64,000 nucleotides of DNA from assembly GCF_003479425.1 (NCBI RefSeq), contig NZ_QUHC01000005.1, positions 1-64,000 of the forward strand, read 5' to 3'. Positions 52,921 to 63,200 of this stretch are shown here, piece by piece (positions within the stretch are counted from its first letter, which is position 1; the number at the start of each line of letters is the position of its first letter). The DNA is from Odoribacter sp. AF15-53. GTDB taxonomy: Bacteria > Bacteroidota > Bacteroidia > Bacteroidales > Marinifilaceae. The notes beneath the pieces were generated by a model that ran no database searches, was not told the origin of the DNA, and saw only the letters and a list, made by a program, of their open reading frames with translations. A program made the translations under genes and the position numbers.

Positions 52921-54507
52921 ATGAAAAAAAGAGTTTTAATTTATATATTCAGTGTGCTTGCCCTTGGCTCTTGCGGTGATTTTTTGGAGGAATATTCACA
53001 GAATCAGCGTTACGCGACCACGGCGCAGGATTTGGACGAGCTACTTCGAGGGGAATGTTTTATGCAATCGTCGAACCTTAGTTCCAATACTCAGGAAACG
53101 ATGGGTTTCAGCAGCGGACTTACCATGAATTACCCGTGGTTGCACGTGATGGACGATGATGCAGAGGAGTTTGTGGATGGAGGATTGGCTTCCACGTCGA
53201 CTTACCCGCGTAATGTACTCGGTTCTTTTTATCACTGGGGAGCCGATCCGTTTTTGACTTTGGAGAACGCCCAGTACAGGGATAATGATTGGGAACGGTT
53301 TTACAAGTGTATAGGAGTATTGAATTCCATCATTTATATGGCAGACGAATTTCGTTCGAAGGAAGAGGATATCGAATTGTTGAACAGGGTGGAAGGCGAA
53401 GCGCGTTTTCTTCGGGCAGGTTATTACTTCCTGTTGGTGAATATCTACGGAATGCCTTATAACAAAGCTACGGCCTCCCAAGATGCCGGTGTGCCGTTGA
53501 AAATCACGGAGCATATAGAGGATAAATATTTTAGCCGTAGCTCGGTGGAAGCGGTGTATTCACAGATTGTCACGGATCTTAAACGTGCTGTCGTTTGTTT
53601 GGAAGGTATTGTGCCTTCTTCGACTTTACGGGTTGGGGAAGTTGCCGCCAACGCACTGTTGTCGAGGGTGTATTTGTATATGGAAAAATATGAGGAATGT
53701 ATTGCCGCGGCAGACGAGGCGTTGTCTGGTACTTATTCGGTGATGGATTTGAACAGTTGGACGGATGGGAAGAACGTGATTTCTTGGACATCACCCGAAA
53801 CGATTTTCACGCAAGGGGGGAATGCCATCGTTTCGACATTTTTGAGTTCATCAAATGCTTGGGTTGAGCAAAATGGAAGTTGGATACAGCAGGCTCAAGC
53901 GCTTTCGTACCAGGTGTCCGAGGAGCTGTTGAGATGTTATGACAATGGGGATTTGCGCAGAACCGCTTTTTTCAAGAATTCTTTGCACGCGGCTATTCCC
54001 GATAAATATAAGACTTGGACGGATTATAATGATAATGATGAGATAGGAGCAGATTTTTTGATTCGTTTGCCGGAGGTGATTTTGAATAAGGCAGAGGCTT
54101 TGGCGATGTTGACCCGGGACGGGGATGCGAAAATCGAGTTGGAAAAGTTGCGCTCCAAACGATTTGCGGTTGCTCCATCGGTGACGGAAACGGGCGGGGC
54201 ATTGATTGATTTTATTCGTGACGAACGCCGTCGGGAGCTTTGTTTCGAGGGACATCGCTGGTTTGATTTGCGACGTTATGCCGTGAACAGTATTCATCCT
54301 CTTCCGGATAATTTCAGTATCCGTCACCGGAATAATGCTTATGAGGCAAATTCACAGACTTGGTATGAAAACGGTTATTATAAGTTGAATGCCTACACGC
54401 AAGACCGGGCGGCTTGGGTGATTCCAATCCCGAACTATGCTATCGAATTTAACCGGGGAGAACTTCAGAACGAGATCCGCCCGAATAGAGAACTTCAAAG
54501 AGATTGA
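52921..54507 (+). CDS. SusD/RagB lipoprotein (operon B)
   Basis: A 528-residue lipoprotein (lipobox LALGSC). It begins GDFLEEYSQNQRYATTAQDLDELLRGE. TPR-like helices are present (VEGEARFLRAGYYFLLVNIYGMPY). The C-terminal family block is VILNKAEALAMLTRDGDAKIELEKLRSKR, then RDERRRELCFEGHRWFDLRRY. The downstream lipoprotein gene starts 2 bp after the stop codon. Confidence 0.94.
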   Translation: MKKRVLIYIFSVLALGSCGDFLEEYSQNQRYATTAQDLDELLRGECFMQSSNLSSNTQETMGFSSGLTMNYPWLHVMDDDAEEFVDGGLASTSTYPRNVLGSFYHWGADPFLTLENAQYRDNDWERFYKCIGVLNSIIYMADEFRSKEEDIELLNRVEGEARFLRAGYYFLLVNIYGMPYNKATASQDAGVPLKITEHIEDKYFSRSSVEAVYSQIVTDLKRAVVCLEGIVPSSTLRVGEVAANALLSRVYLYMEKYEECIAAADEALSGTYSVMDLNSWTDGKNVISWTSPETIFTQGGNAIVSTFLSSSNAWVEQNGSWIQQAQALSYQVSEELLRCYDNGDLRRTAFFKNSLHAAIPDKYKTWTDYNDNDEIGADFLIRLPEVILNKAEALAMLTRDGDAKIELEKLRSKRFAVAPSVTETGGALIDFIRDERRRELCFEGHRWFDLRRYAVNSIHPLPDNFSIRHRNNAYEANSQTWYENGYYKLNAYTQDRAAWVIPIPNYAIEFNRGELQNEIRPNRELQRD

Positions 54508-54509
54508 TT

Positions 54510-55409
54510 ATGAGAAAGAATAAATTCCTTTATGTATTGCTTTTGTCCGTGTTGTTCATGGCGTGTGACAAGGAAGATAGTTTGACGCCTTCCAACCTTG
54601 GTAAAGACTGGTTTACGATTGAAGATTCGGATGATCCGGTGGATCGGGCGATTTATCAATTTTACGTGGAGACGGGCATTCCCGTGTTCTATAATGATAC
54701 GATCGGACAGGAGATTCGTATCGACAATTGGGGTAATTCTTATACACATTATGAGATTCTGCAATTCAGTTCGTCATCCTTGGGAGGAACCGAAACTCCT
54801 AATCCGTTTAGGTCTTATGAGTTGTGTCCGAAAGAGAGTGTTATTGACGGGCTTGAATTCTTGCGTGAGGAGATTGTGCCCGTTTTGCCCGAGAGTATCA
54901 AAATTCGCAGCTTTTTGTTGTTGAATTCTTTAACCCCTCATAATTTGTCAACAACGAGCAACGAGGCTTTCAAGGGGTTGAATACGGTGTTGATTTCTCG
55001 GGTTTCCGAATTACGGGATATGAGTAAGGCGGAACGGCAAAACATGAAAGGGGCCGTTCTTAATGCTGTGCTTAGCACGCCGATCGCTACTTATACCGAA
55101 GAACTGGCTGCATTTTATCAGACAACACGCGGTTATTACACGCAGGTAGATTTGTATGGGTGTAGTGGGTGGCGTTTTTATAATACTTATGGATTTTCTG
55201 ATCCGAGAACTGTCGGTTTCTTGAAAGATCCGAATCCTTATGATTATAGTAATATGCCCACGGAAACTCAGGATGTCGGTATGTATATCAGTGCGATATT
55301 TACTTCTACGCCAGAAGAGTTCGAGGCATCGTACGGGGCGTTTGATGCCGTGATGACGAAGTATAGAATTATGGTGTCTGTGTTGAAGGCGATAGGGGTT
55401 TCAATATAG
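54510..55409 (+). CDS. Zincin-like (Peptidase_Mx1-type) lipoprotein lacking HExxH
   Basis: A 299-residue lipoprotein (lipobox LFMAC). ATG 54510 is used rather than the in-frame TTG 54504. Position after susD, the opening DPVDRAIYQFYVETGIPVFYND, and a late SPEEFEASYGAFD-like segment (TSTPEEFEASYG) recall the putative zinc-binding metallopeptidases that follow susD in such operons. However, the expected HExxH is not present. Around that position the sequence reads LNAVLSTPIATYTEELAAFY. It may be a non-catalytic binding protein. The family assignment is tentative. Confidence 0.5.
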   Translation: MRKNKFLYVLLLSVLFMACDKEDSLTPSNLGKDWFTIEDSDDPVDRAIYQFYVETGIPVFYNDTIGQEIRIDNWGNSYTHYEILQFSSSSLGGTETPNPFRSYELCPKESVIDGLEFLREEIVPVLPESIKIRSFLLLNSLTPHNLSTTSNEAFKGLNTVLISRVSELRDMSKAERQNMKGAVLNAVLSTPIATYTEELAAFYQTTRGYYTQVDLYGCSGWRFYNTYGFSDPRTVGFLKDPNPYDYSNMPTETQDVGMYISAIFTSTPEEFEASYGAFDAVMTKYRIMVSVLKAIGVSI

Positions 55410-55430
55410 ATTATTAGCTTATTTGTAGAA

Positions 55431-55477
55431 TGTTACGGTAAATGGAAGAGAGTCGGGCTCTCTTCCATAGGGTAACA
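55431..55477 (+). terminator. Long hairpin between the zincin-like and thioredoxin genes
   Basis: ATGGAAGAGAG (55442-55452) and CTCTCTTCCAT (55458-55468) form an 11-bp stem, extended by TGTTAC/GTAACA outside. There is no long T run, so it is either an attenuator or an mRNA-processing hairpin. Confidence 0.6.
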
Positions 55478-55532
55478 TATGGTTTTAATTGAAAAGAGAA
55501 TGTTTTGTATTGTATCATTAGAATGAACTGAA

Positions 55533-56636
55533 ATGAAGAAAATTTTATTGTTTTATGTCGGGATTTTATGTTCTGTACTGGCTTTCGGACAGACAAATTT
55601 CCAAAAATTGACCTTAAATGAAGCGTGTGAAAAAGCGAAAGCGGAAGGGAAAATGGTTTTTGTCGACCTTTACACGTCATGGTGTGGTCCTTGTAAAGTG
55701 ATGGCTGCCGATGTATTTCCGAACGTGCAGTTGGGTGAGTTTATGAACAAGCATTTCGTGTGCGTGAAGTATGACACGGGGGCGGAGGAAGATGGCAAGG
55801 CACTTGCGGAGAAGTTTAACGTTCAGGCATACCCGACTTTCTTGTTACTGAATACAAATCAGGGCTTGGAGAATCAAATTGTCGGTGGTACGCTCGATCC
55901 GTTAGTATTCAAGAAATTGGTGGCCGAGGCGATGTCAGCTTCTATTGCCAATTTGGGGAAGCAATACGCGGAGGGCAACCGGGAAGCAACCTTCCTGACA
56001 AATTATTTGCAGGAACTATTGAAAGCCCAAATGATTGCGGAGGCACAGGAAGTACGTGCGGAACTGTTCAAGGTGCTCCCGAGTGCCGAGAAATCGAACA
56101 GGGAGTATTGGTATATTTATGATAATCAAATATTGTCCCCGATCGGTTCGGAAGCGATGGATTTCCTGTTTGCCCATTTCGACTCGTTCTGCGAGAGCAT
56201 GGGAGAGGAGAAAGTGTTGGAAAGAGTCTCGATGGCTTTTGAGATTAAATTGAGGGATATGATTCGTGGGCGGGAGAAGATGGATGACTTGGATAAATTG
56301 GTGAAACAGATGAAGCCGCATCATTTTAATTCGCGGTCACGTCTTGATGTTTATGTCTCTTTGGCGCAGGCATTGCGTGCTGCTTGGGCGGATAGAGAGG
56401 ACGAGAAGAAAATAGAAAAAGTACTCGCGTTGTGTGAAAAAGAATTCCCTAAGATTGATGGCGAGGATTTGGTGTGGTTTTATTTTCCGGTAACTATTTT
56501 CCTCGCAAGTTCCGGGACAGAAGCGCAACACCAACGAGTGATAAAAATACACGAATATACCTACGAGCACACCGGGCATGAGCCTTTGCGAATAGGACTG
56601 GGAAATATGCTTGTAAATGCTAAAAAACAGAAATAA
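55533..56636 (+). CDS. Periplasmic thioredoxin-family protein (CGPC)
   Basis: A 367-residue exported protein (signal peptide ending LAFGQ). The thioredoxin domain at about 22-130 contains EGKMVFVDLYTSWCGPCKVMAADVF with a canonical CGPC and AYPTFLLL as the cis-Pro loop. A helical region of about 230 residues follows, as in the paralogue at 42149 (shared FVCVKY and IVGG motifs). It probably reduces or isomerises disulfides of exported proteins connected with the uptake system. Confidence 0.87.
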   Translation: MKKILLFYVGILCSVLAFGQTNFQKLTLNEACEKAKAEGKMVFVDLYTSWCGPCKVMAADVFPNVQLGEFMNKHFVCVKYDTGAEEDGKALAEKFNVQAYPTFLLLNTNQGLENQIVGGTLDPLVFKKLVAEAMSASIANLGKQYAEGNREATFLTNYLQELLKAQMIAEAQEVRAELFKVLPSAEKSNREYWYIYDNQILSPIGSEAMDFLFAHFDSFCESMGEEKVLERVSMAFEIKLRDMIRGREKMDDLDKLVKQMKPHHFNSRSRLDVYVSLAQALRAAWADREDEKKIEKVLALCEKEFPKIDGEDLVWFYFPVTIFLASSGTEAQHQRVIKIHEYTYEHTGHEPLRIGLGNMLVNAKKQK

Positions 56637-56661
56637 GATTAACGTTATAAGTGAAAGAAAA

Positions 56662-58743
56662 ATGAATAAATTATTATTGGTGTTAGTGGGACTGTTGTGT
56701 TCCGTGGTTGTCTTTGCTCAAACAGATTTTCAGGAATTGTCTTTGAAGGAGGCCTGTAAAAAGGCGAAAGCGGAGGATAAACCTATATTTTTGGATTGTT
56801 ATACATCATGGTGTGGTCCGTGTAAGATGATGGCAAATGATGTCTTCACGCTTCAAGCGGCCGGCGATTATTTCAATAAGAATTTTGTTTGTGTAAAAAC
56901 GGACATGGAGAAAGGCGAAGGGCCGGCTATCGGTAAACAGTACGGGGTAGATGCGTTTCCCACGTTTTTGATTATTAATTCCGATGGCAAATTGATGCAT
57001 AAAGTTGTCGGGGCAATGTCTCTCGAAGAGTTGATAGAAAATGTCGAGGGCGGTTTAAAAGCGAACAGTATTGCCGAGTATGAAACGTTGTATCAGGCGG
57101 GGAAATTGGATAAAGTAGAGCAAATGGCATACTGGAAGTTGCTTTCTATCTCCGGAGAGGTGGTGACGGCTCAAAATGTGGGCGATGATCTTTGGGGAAA
57201 ACTCTCGGAAAAGGATAAATTGAATTCTACCTACTGGCCTTTGCTGCGGTCAAGAGCTACATCCCTGGAGGGCGAGGAGATGAATTTTGTTTGTGCAAAT
57301 CGGCCATATTTTGAAAAAGAGGTTGGGGAAGAAGAGGTTGGCAAATTGATTTATAATTCTTTTATGGCAGAGTTGAAGCAGATGATTTTATACCAGTTAC
57401 CCGCGAAGAAATATGAAAAGATTCCGACGATTCAAGATTTGCTTAAAAATAATGATGTACCCCGTAAAGAAGCTCTTTTAAAAATAACCGAATTGGCTGC
57501 AGCCCGGGGAAATTATGATAAAAAGGCTTTTCTGGATGTTCTTGATGCGAACTTGAATATTCTGGATGATTCGGAAAAAAGAATGATATTTGAAGGAGCG
57601 AAATTATTTATATCGTTTTCCAATGGCAAGGAACAAACGGGAAGATTGGGGGAGATTGCTTTGCGAGCTCAAGAATCTGTTAGAGATGGGGTGGTTAAAG
57701 ATGATATAGCTAGAATAGGTTTTGTCGCGAGAAGATGTTCGGGAAGTGATGGCGTGTATTGGGAAAATCTAAAAACATTGGAGGAAGTTTTGTCGCAAGC
57801 TTGTCGAGAAGATCGGTATGTATTTTTAGATATCCATAATAATGGTAAAACTACGAAACTTATAGATGAGAAGCTTTTCTCGCAAAAAGAGGTGGGAGAT
57901 TACCTGAATAAATTCTTTATAAATTACAGAATAAATATTGAAGAAGGAGAAGGACCTAAAGTTGCCAGAAGATATGGTATTAATGTTCCGAATATGATGC
58001 TTGTACTTGATAAAGAAGGAAATGTCCGACATCGGATATCTAATGCTATGGGGGGTGATTTTATTGAACGAATGAACGAAACCTTTGACGAGAATAAAGC
58101 GGTGGGAGTACTTGAAGAAAGATATACCATGGGAGATCGATCTCCTGAATTCATGATTAAATATTTAATGGTATTGAGTAAAATGTCTAGTCCTAAAGCT
58201 TCGCTTGTTGCCGTGGAACTGTTTGCTCGGCTTGATGACGAACAGAGAATTTCTCCTGAATTCTGGATGTTGTATTATCCTCAATTCTCGTCGATTAGTT
58301 CTGAAATGAAAAATTATTTATTTTCTAATATTCAGGAATTTCGTGAAAAGTTAGGTGCCGAGAAGGTGGATCAATTAGTTGCGTATCAAATTAATTCTGA
58401 TCTTAACCAGGTCCTTTATAATAATAAGTCAAGGACTTCTATCGAAGATATAAATAAAACGATACAATTTATCAAACAAAATAAGTTGCAGAATTCAGGA
58501 CAATTAATTTGTTTGGCAAATATTGTTAAACTATATAAGGCTAAGATTTATAGCGTCAAGGCTTATAAGAAAGCAAGTAAAGGCTTGAAAGCGGAAGAGA
58601 TTCCGTTTGCGGATTTATACGCGAATGTTCTTGCGATAGAGCCGGGGAGAACGGAAGAGTGGAATGCGTGGGGAAAAGAGATTGTGGATTCTCTTACAGA
58701 TCCTAAATATATACAGTGGTATAAACAATTTCTTCAATTATAG
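56662..58743 (+). CDS. Double thioredoxin-domain protein, second domain without cysteines
   Basis: A 693-residue exported protein (signal peptide ending VVFAQ). ATG 56662 avoids overlap with the preceding gene. The first thioredoxin domain (about 20-125) has CYTSWCGPCKMM. A helical region follows, then a second thioredoxin-like domain from about residue 376: LEEVLSQACREDRYVFLDIHNNGKT, with MMLVLDKEGNVRHRIS. There the CxxC is replaced by NNGKT, and a second helical region follows. It looks like an internal tandem duplication of the 55533-type protein in which copy two became non-redox. Confidence 0.83.
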   Translation: MNKLLLVLVGLLCSVVVFAQTDFQELSLKEACKKAKAEDKPIFLDCYTSWCGPCKMMANDVFTLQAAGDYFNKNFVCVKTDMEKGEGPAIGKQYGVDAFPTFLIINSDGKLMHKVVGAMSLEELIENVEGGLKANSIAEYETLYQAGKLDKVEQMAYWKLLSISGEVVTAQNVGDDLWGKLSEKDKLNSTYWPLLRSRATSLEGEEMNFVCANRPYFEKEVGEEEVGKLIYNSFMAELKQMILYQLPAKKYEKIPTIQDLLKNNDVPRKEALLKITELAAARGNYDKKAFLDVLDANLNILDDSEKRMIFEGAKLFISFSNGKEQTGRLGEIALRAQESVRDGVVKDDIARIGFVARRCSGSDGVYWENLKTLEEVLSQACREDRYVFLDIHNNGKTTKLIDEKLFSQKEVGDYLNKFFINYRINIEEGEGPKVARRYGINVPNMMLVLDKEGNVRHRISNAMGGDFIERMNETFDENKAVGVLEERYTMGDRSPEFMIKYLMVLSKMSSPKASLVAVELFARLDDEQRISPEFWMLYYPQFSSISSEMKNYLFSNIQEFREKLGAEKVDQLVAYQINSDLNQVLYNNKSRTSIEDINKTIQFIKQNKLQNSGQLICLANIVKLYKAKIYSVKAYKKASKGLKAEEIPFADLYANVLAIEPGRTEEWNAWGKEIVDSLTDPKYIQWYKQFLQL

Positions 58744-58820
58744 AAAAGGCTTATAAGTTCTATTACTGATGGCAATAAAAGAGCTGTTTCTAAATTGTAG
58801 TTTGTAATTAGTGACAGAAA

Positions 58821-58866
58821 AGTACCATTTTAGCCCTGGTGATATGGGGCAAAATGGTACTTTTTT
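58821..58866 (+). terminator. Terminator of operon B
   Basis: AGTACCATTTT-a-GCCC pairs with GGGC-a-AAAATGGTACT, followed by TTTTTT. It is a strong rho-independent terminator separating operons B and C. Confidence 0.88.
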
Positions 58867-58942
58867 GATTTTCCGTGTGCTTCAGTAAAAAGCAGGGAAG
58901 GTGGAAATCAATATTTGTTTATTTTTTTCGAAAATGTTTGTC

Positions 58943-58970
58943 ACCCGTTTTTTCGGATCATGTGTTCTAT
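58943..58970 (+). promoter_or_regulatory. Putative ECF-sigma promoter before the orphan fecR of operon C
   Basis: ACCCGTTTTTT (58943-58953) and GTGTTCTAT (58962-58970). It is the same element as before the other two fecR genes, but here no sigma gene is adjacent. Confidence 0.62.
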
Positions 58971-58984
58971 TATTGAAAAGATAC

Positions 58985-60154
58985 ATGAAAAAGATGAAAA
59001 AATGGAATCAAATATTCGAGTGGTCTAAAAAGGCGAGAGCTTATTTGCAAGAGGAGGAAAGTACTTCGTTTCTTGACGAGGAGCATCCGGTGATTCGGCG
59101 GGTTGTCGAACGTCTATCCGAACCGGGGTACTTGCGGAAGAAGGGCGAGGAACAGGGGCGGTTTGACGCGGATGCAGCTTTTCGGAAGTTACATCGGAGG
59201 AATGGGCGGCGGCTGTTTATCCGGGTGGGGAGTGCGGCTGCAGTGATTGCCTTGATCGTGGGGAGCGTTGTTATATATAGAGGTAGTTTTTCAGGAGAGG
59301 AGAGCTTGCCGAAGGTATTTGGGCACGTGTCTTCGATACTTCAGCCGGGGAAAAGTAAAGCGGTTTTGCATTTGGCTGACGGGCGAATGCTTGTTTTGGA
59401 TGACACTCTTCGTGGTAAGGTTGAAACGGGAGAGGCGGTTATGGAGGTTGATTCGGCGGGATTGGTTTACGAGGTGAAAGAGGATTCGTTGACAAAGGAA
59501 AAAACACGGGAGTTCCACGTGATGAGTATTCCCAGGGGAGGAGAGTTTCATTTGGTTTTAGCAGATGGGACGCAAGTGTGGTTGAATTCGGAGACGGAAT
59601 TGCGTTTCCCGGTTCATTTTTCGGAAGGCGATCGGAGGGTCTATTTGAGAGGAGAAGCTTATTTTGATGTGAAGAAGGATGCGGCTCATCCTTTCGTGGT
59701 TAGTACTTCGGTGGGAGATATAAAGGTGTTGGGAACGGCATTTAATGTTTCGGCGTATGATGAGAAAGCAATTGCTGCGACGCTTGAGAAGGGAAGTATT
59801 TGTTATTTACGGGACTCGTTGGATGGAGTGCTGATAAAACCCGGAGAACAGTTGAGCTACGAGGAGGGTGCGAAAGCACCTGTTGTTCGAAAGGTAAATA
59901 CTCGTTTATATACGGGATGGAAAGAGAATCTTTTCTGTTTCGAGGAGCAACGTTTGGACCAGATTATGTCGACTCTGGCCCGTTGGTATGATTTTCAGGT
60001 AAAATTCGAGTCCGAGGAACTGAAAAAATTAGAACTTTCAGGGACCTTGGATAAATATTCGGATATACAGCTTCTATTACGGCTGTTTGAATTAGGAACG
60101 AATGTGAAATTTGAAATACGAAATCAAGTAATTTATGTGCGAAAAGTAAAATAA
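58985..60154 (+). CDS. FecR-family anti-sigma factor (operon C, no adjacent sigma)
   Basis: A 389-residue protein. ATG 58985 is chosen because the longer in-frame start at 58901 would place the promoter element inside the gene. The N-terminal region is charged. A membrane helix lies near residues 80-100 (SAAAVIALIVGSVVIY). The FecR domain reads IPRGGEFHLVLADGTQVWLNSETELRFP, then GEAYFDVKKDAAHPFVV and VLGTAFNVSAYD. The C-terminal domain is DUF4974-like. It depends on a sigma factor encoded elsewhere, perhaps one of the tandem pair. Confidence 0.9.
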   Translation: MKKMKKWNQIFEWSKKARAYLQEEESTSFLDEEHPVIRRVVERLSEPGYLRKKGEEQGRFDADAAFRKLHRRNGRRLFIRVGSAAAVIALIVGSVVIYRGSFSGEESLPKVFGHVSSILQPGKSKAVLHLADGRMLVLDDTLRGKVETGEAVMEVDSAGLVYEVKEDSLTKEKTREFHVMSIPRGGEFHLVLADGTQVWLNSETELRFPVHFSEGDRRVYLRGEAYFDVKKDAAHPFVVSTSVGDIKVLGTAFNVSAYDEKAIAATLEKGSICYLRDSLDGVLIKPGEQLSYEEGAKAPVVRKVNTRLYTGWKENLFCFEEQRLDQIMSTLARWYDFQVKFESEELKKLELSGTLDKYSDIQLLLRLFELGTNVKFEIRNQVIYVRKVK

Positions 60155-60199
60155 AAGGATTCGATTCGCCAGCGACCAAACTATAGAATCAAATCCTTT
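60154..60199 (+). promoter_or_regulatory. Hairpin between fecR and susC of operon C
   Basis: AAAGGATT-c-GATTC pairs with GAATC-a-AATCCTTT, 13 bp with one mismatch, starting at the fecR stop codon. It is the fourth such pre-susC hairpin in the window. Confidence 0.6.
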
Positions 60200-60239
60200 G
60201 TATTTAAAGTTAATAAACCCTTTAAACTGAAACAAAGTT

Positions 60240-63200
60240 ATGAAAAAAAATCCACCTGACGTGTGGGGGTGCTCTCATTATGTCAAAAAATTTTTCTTAG
60301 TGATGAAATTAACACTGTTTTTAGTATTCTTTTTCTTGGCTTCAGCGAATGCTTTTACCCAGAAAGTAACTCTTTTGGTGAAGTCCGCAACGCTGAATGA
60401 GGTATTACGACAGATTAAAGATCAGTCGGGAGTTCGGATTCTCTATGATGCCGGTAAAACAAAACAGATTCAATGTGAGGGAATCAAGATTGTTGATATG
60501 AATATTGCCGAGGCATTGGGACAGGTGTTGAAAGATACCCGGTTCGAGTTCTTTGAAGAAGGAGGAGTATATATTGTGCGGGAAATGACAGCGCAACAGG
60601 CGAAAATCCTTCGGATTGTGGGAAAGGTCGTGGACGAGAAGAAACAACCTCTTCCCGGGGTAACGGTGCAGTTGAAGGGAGTTTCTATCGGTACGGCGAC
60701 TACCGGGGATGGTAGTTATGTACTTTCGATACCCAATGCACCGAAGAAATTTACCTTGGTTTTTTCTTTTGTCGGGATGATTTCACAAGAGATCGTTTAT
60801 GCGGGGAAAGATACGATTAACGTGATGATGAAGGAGGATGTGGCGACTTTGGAAGATGTGGTGGTAACGGGATATAGTAATATCAGAAATTCTAGTTTTA
60901 CCGGAAATGCGGTGACAATAAAGAAGGATGATTTGCTTAAAGTGTCTAAGACGAATGTGATCAAGGCGATTCAATCGTTTGACCCGTCTTTCCGGATCAA
61001 GGAAAATAATCGTTGGGGTTCGGACCCGAATGCTTTGCCGGAGGTGTATATTCGGGGAGAATCCGGGATCGGAGTGAAGCAGATGGATAAAGAGGCTTTG
61101 GCAAAGTCCAATTTGAAGGATAATCCTAATCTCCCGACGTTTATTATGGATGGCTTCGAGGTGAGCGTGTCGAAATTGTATGACATGGACCCGAATCGGA
61201 TCGAATCAATCACGATTTTGAAGGATGCGACAGCAACGGCTCTTTATGGTTCCAGGGCCGCGAATGGCGTGGTGGTGATAACAACCGTACCGCCGAAGGC
61301 CGGTAAATTGAATATTGATTACAATTTCGTGGGAGATGTGACTTTCCCGGATCTGACGGATTATAATCTTCTTAATGCGAAAGAGAAGTTGGAAACGGAG
61401 CGTTTGGCAGGGTGTTTTGAGGCTGATCCTTCTGACCAGTGGGCTAACCCGTATGCATTGAAGAAAGAATATAATGAGAAGTTGGCGAATGTAACAAAGG
61501 GAGTGGACACGTATTGGTTGTCCAAGCCTCTGCAAACCGTGTTTAATCACAAGCATAGTTTGTATGTTGATGGCGGGGGAGAGAGTGTACGTTTTGGAAT
61601 TGAGTTATTGTACGCGAATCAGGACGGTGTGATGAAGGGGTCTTTGCGAGATCGGATAGGAGCCGGTTTATCGCTTCAATACACGTATAAATCATTTATG
61701 ATCAAGAACCAGATTTCCTATCAGAAAGTGAGAGTAAAAGAATCTCCTTATGGTAATTTCGCGGATTTTGCAAAGCAGTTGCCCTATGATGTGTATAAGG
61801 ATGAGGAGGGGAAGTATTCAACGACAATGAGAAATTGGGGAACAGGTTCACCTGCAAATCGGGTAAATCCGATGTATGAACCGAGTTTGCATAATTTTGA
61901 TAAATCAAAGTCGGATGAGTTTATAAATAATCTTTCGTTGAATTGGAATATTCTTGACGGGTTGTTGTTGAAAGGACAATTGAGTTTAACAAAAACTATG
62001 GGTGAATCTCGTCGTTTTTATGATCCTTTGTCTAAACAATCGGCTAATTTAAATCCTTTGTCATTGAAGAATCTTAGTTCCGGAACGTTGTACCTGGGAC
62101 ATACTGATGATCTTTCCCTGGATATGAGTGCTACATTATCGTATAATAGAGCATTGGGAAATCACATGGTAAATGCTTTGGTTGGTATATCTATGAAAGA
62201 AGATCAATCGGATTCGGATAATTCCACTTATATCGGTTTTCCGTCGGGGGCTTTGTCTGCCCCGGAATATGCCAAGGAGATGTATAATAAAACGAATTTT
62301 TCGGAGAGTACCAAGCGATTGGTTGGTTTCTTGTTTTCGTTGAATTATTCTTTCAAGGATATTTATCTTTTGGATGCTTCCATGAGGATTGACGGTTCCT
62401 CGGCTTTCGGGACTGATAAACGTTTTGCCCCGTTCTGGTCTTTTGGTTTGGGAGTAAATCTTCACAAATATGAGTTTATGAAGTCCATGGAGTTTGTAGA
62501 TCAGTTGAAGATCAGAGGATCTTACGGGCAGACCGGAAAGGCTAATTTCCCGGCATATGCGGCACGTACAACTTATTTGGTATCAACAGACAAGTGGTAT
62601 AAAACAGGGATAAGCACGAAGCTTCAGGCATTGGGAAATAATAAATTGACTTGGGAAACGACGAATTCATTCGATATCGGTGCCGAGATTACGTTATTTC
62701 ATGATTTTTTGTATGTGAAGGGTAGTTACTATAATAAACGTACGATTGATTTGATTAATGATGTGACTGTTCCTACTTCTACCGGTTTTACCTCTTATCG
62801 GGATAATATCGGGGAGGTGTCTAATAAAGGATGCGAGTTTGATTTGAGAATTTCAGCATATCGAAGTAAAGATTGGCTGGTGATTTTTAATGCAAATCTG
62901 GCTCATAATAAAAATCGGATTGAGAAGATTTCGGAGAGTTTAAAAGCGTATAACCAGCGGGTGAGGGATCAGTTCGAGAAACAATATGTATATGGAGATC
63001 CGGAGCAAGCTTTACAGACACAACCTTTCCTTCAATATGAAGAAGGTGGTTCATTGAGTTCTATCTGGGGAGTGCGTTCTTTGGGCATTAATCCGGCTGA
63101 TGGGCAGGAGGTCTTGTTGAATCGCCAAGGAATGATGACAAAGGCTTGGTCTGCTTCCGATCAGGTCGTTTTAGGAACGACGGAGCCTACCGTTCAAGGA

